NCBI RefSeq assembly: GCF_000025545.1
Contig: NC_013889.1
Span: forward strand, 2,163,501-2,227,500
Length of the DNA: 64,000 nucleotides
Reading direction: 5' to 3'
Origin: Thioalkalivibrio sp. K90mix
GTDB taxonomy: Bacteria; Pseudomonadota; Gammaproteobacteria; Ectothiorhodospirales; Ectothiorhodospiraceae
Shown here: positions 63,653 through 64,000 of the stretch, piece after piece
Numbering within the stretch: position 1 is the stretch's first letter
Layout: each line of letters begins with the position of its first letter
The notes under the pieces: model-generated
Told to the model about the DNA's origin: nothing
Databases searched by the model: none
Seen by the model: only the letters and a program-made list of their open reading frames with translations
Made by a program: the position numbers and the translations under genes

Positions 63653-64000
63653 ATGTCCGTGCCCAGCTGCGATGAGTTCGACCCCAACGCCCTGACCCTG
63701 GAACAGGCACGCGCGGCCATCCTGCAGGCCTGCGATGCACTGACCGAATCCGAGACCGTACCGCTGGAATCCGCGCTGGGGCGTACCCTGGCCGAGCCGG
63801 TCGCCGCCCGCATCGACGTCCCGCCGGCCGCCGTCTCCGCGATGGATGGCTATGCCCTGCGCGCCGACGATGCCGTCGCGGGCCGCGAGCTAATGCTGGC
63901 CGGGACCTCGGCCGCCGGGCATCCCTGGGATGGCCGCGTGGAACCGGGCCAGTGTGTGCGCATCCTGACCGGTGCCGTGGTCCCGGACGGCGCCGATGTC
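63653..64000 (+). CDS. moeA: Molybdopterin molybdotransferase MoeA, 5' part only
   Basis: The window ends within moeA; 116 codons are seen. The N-terminus LTLEQARAAILQACDALTESETVPLESALGRTLAEPVAARIDVPPAAVSAMDGYALRADDA has the conserved MoeA LPxFDNSAMDGYA-type motif, here with PPAAVSAMDGYA. The next block, AAGHPWDGRVEPGQCVRILTGAVVPDGADV, is the IxTGAxxPxGADxV motif of the catalytic domain. MoeA inserts molybdate into adenylated molybdopterin. The start ATG at 63653 follows the mobB stop by 19 bases. The C-terminus lies off the right edge. Confidence 0.95.
   Translation, partial: MSVPSCDEFDPNALTLEQARAAILQACDALTESETVPLESALGRTLAEPVAARIDVPPAAVSAMDGYALRADDAVAGRELMLAGTSAAGHPWDGRVEPGQCVRILTGAVVPDGADV

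Overview
The window is about 64 kb of high-GC chromosomal DNA from a gammaproteobacterium. Gene content and order (pcnB-folK-deoxynucleoside kinase-panBCD, fur/bamE/rnfH/ratA/smpB, HrpB, ParE, DsbC, slipin/NfeD, mobAB-moeA) suggest an Ectothiorhodospiraceae-type organism such as Thioalkalivibrio. That assignment is inferred from gene order and protein character, not from a database search. No rRNA, tRNA or CRISPR array was seen.

Layout. 1-13.9 kb is mostly housekeeping: the 5' part of sucC, pantothenate/folate/RNA-tailing genes in one overlapping operon, a Nudix/HslR pair, a GST-fold protein, Fur divergent from BamE, RnfH/RatA/an NSS symporter, SmpB, a YqjK/YqjE/YqjD-like trio and an AI-2E-family permease. 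14-22.4 kb holds a small foldback mobile element, HrpB, and an ABC exporter operon (small membrane peptide, ATPase, double-FtsX permease, adaptor); a 726-bp inverted-repeat element separates permease and adaptor. 22.5-26.5 kb carries two different IS110-superfamily elements around a PfkB sugar/nucleoside kinase; one sits in REP-type DNA.

26.5-46.7 kb is accessory: PEBP, patatin, Smr, UspA, CorA, KatG, small membrane proteins, an NnrS remnant, a membrane gene with an in-frame stop, a secreted orphan and an orphan lipoprotein, DUF5996, a LysR-DoxX-pirin-FMN reductase-pirin cassette in which the first pirin is split by a foldback element, and a RES/Xre toxin-antitoxin pair. 46.9-55.1 kb holds an OYE-family reductase, a His-rich periplasmic protein with a heavy-metal RND system (outer-membrane, adaptor and pump subunits), and an RHH/RelE toxin-antitoxin pair with a 24-bp palindromic operator. 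55.2-64 kb returns to core genes: ParE, YbbN/CnoX, DsbC, XerD, slipin and NfeD, then mobA, mobB and the start of moeA.

The most unusual signals are: (1) two copies of a roughly 270-310 bp foldback element whose two arms match each other within a copy but differ between copies, one splitting a pirin gene with a clean 4-bp CTAG duplication; (2) two IS110-superfamily elements whose non-coding flanks lie where guide ('bridge') RNAs are expected; (3) a 726-bp inverted-repeat element inside an exporter operon, with a roughly 105-bp miniature elsewhere in the window.
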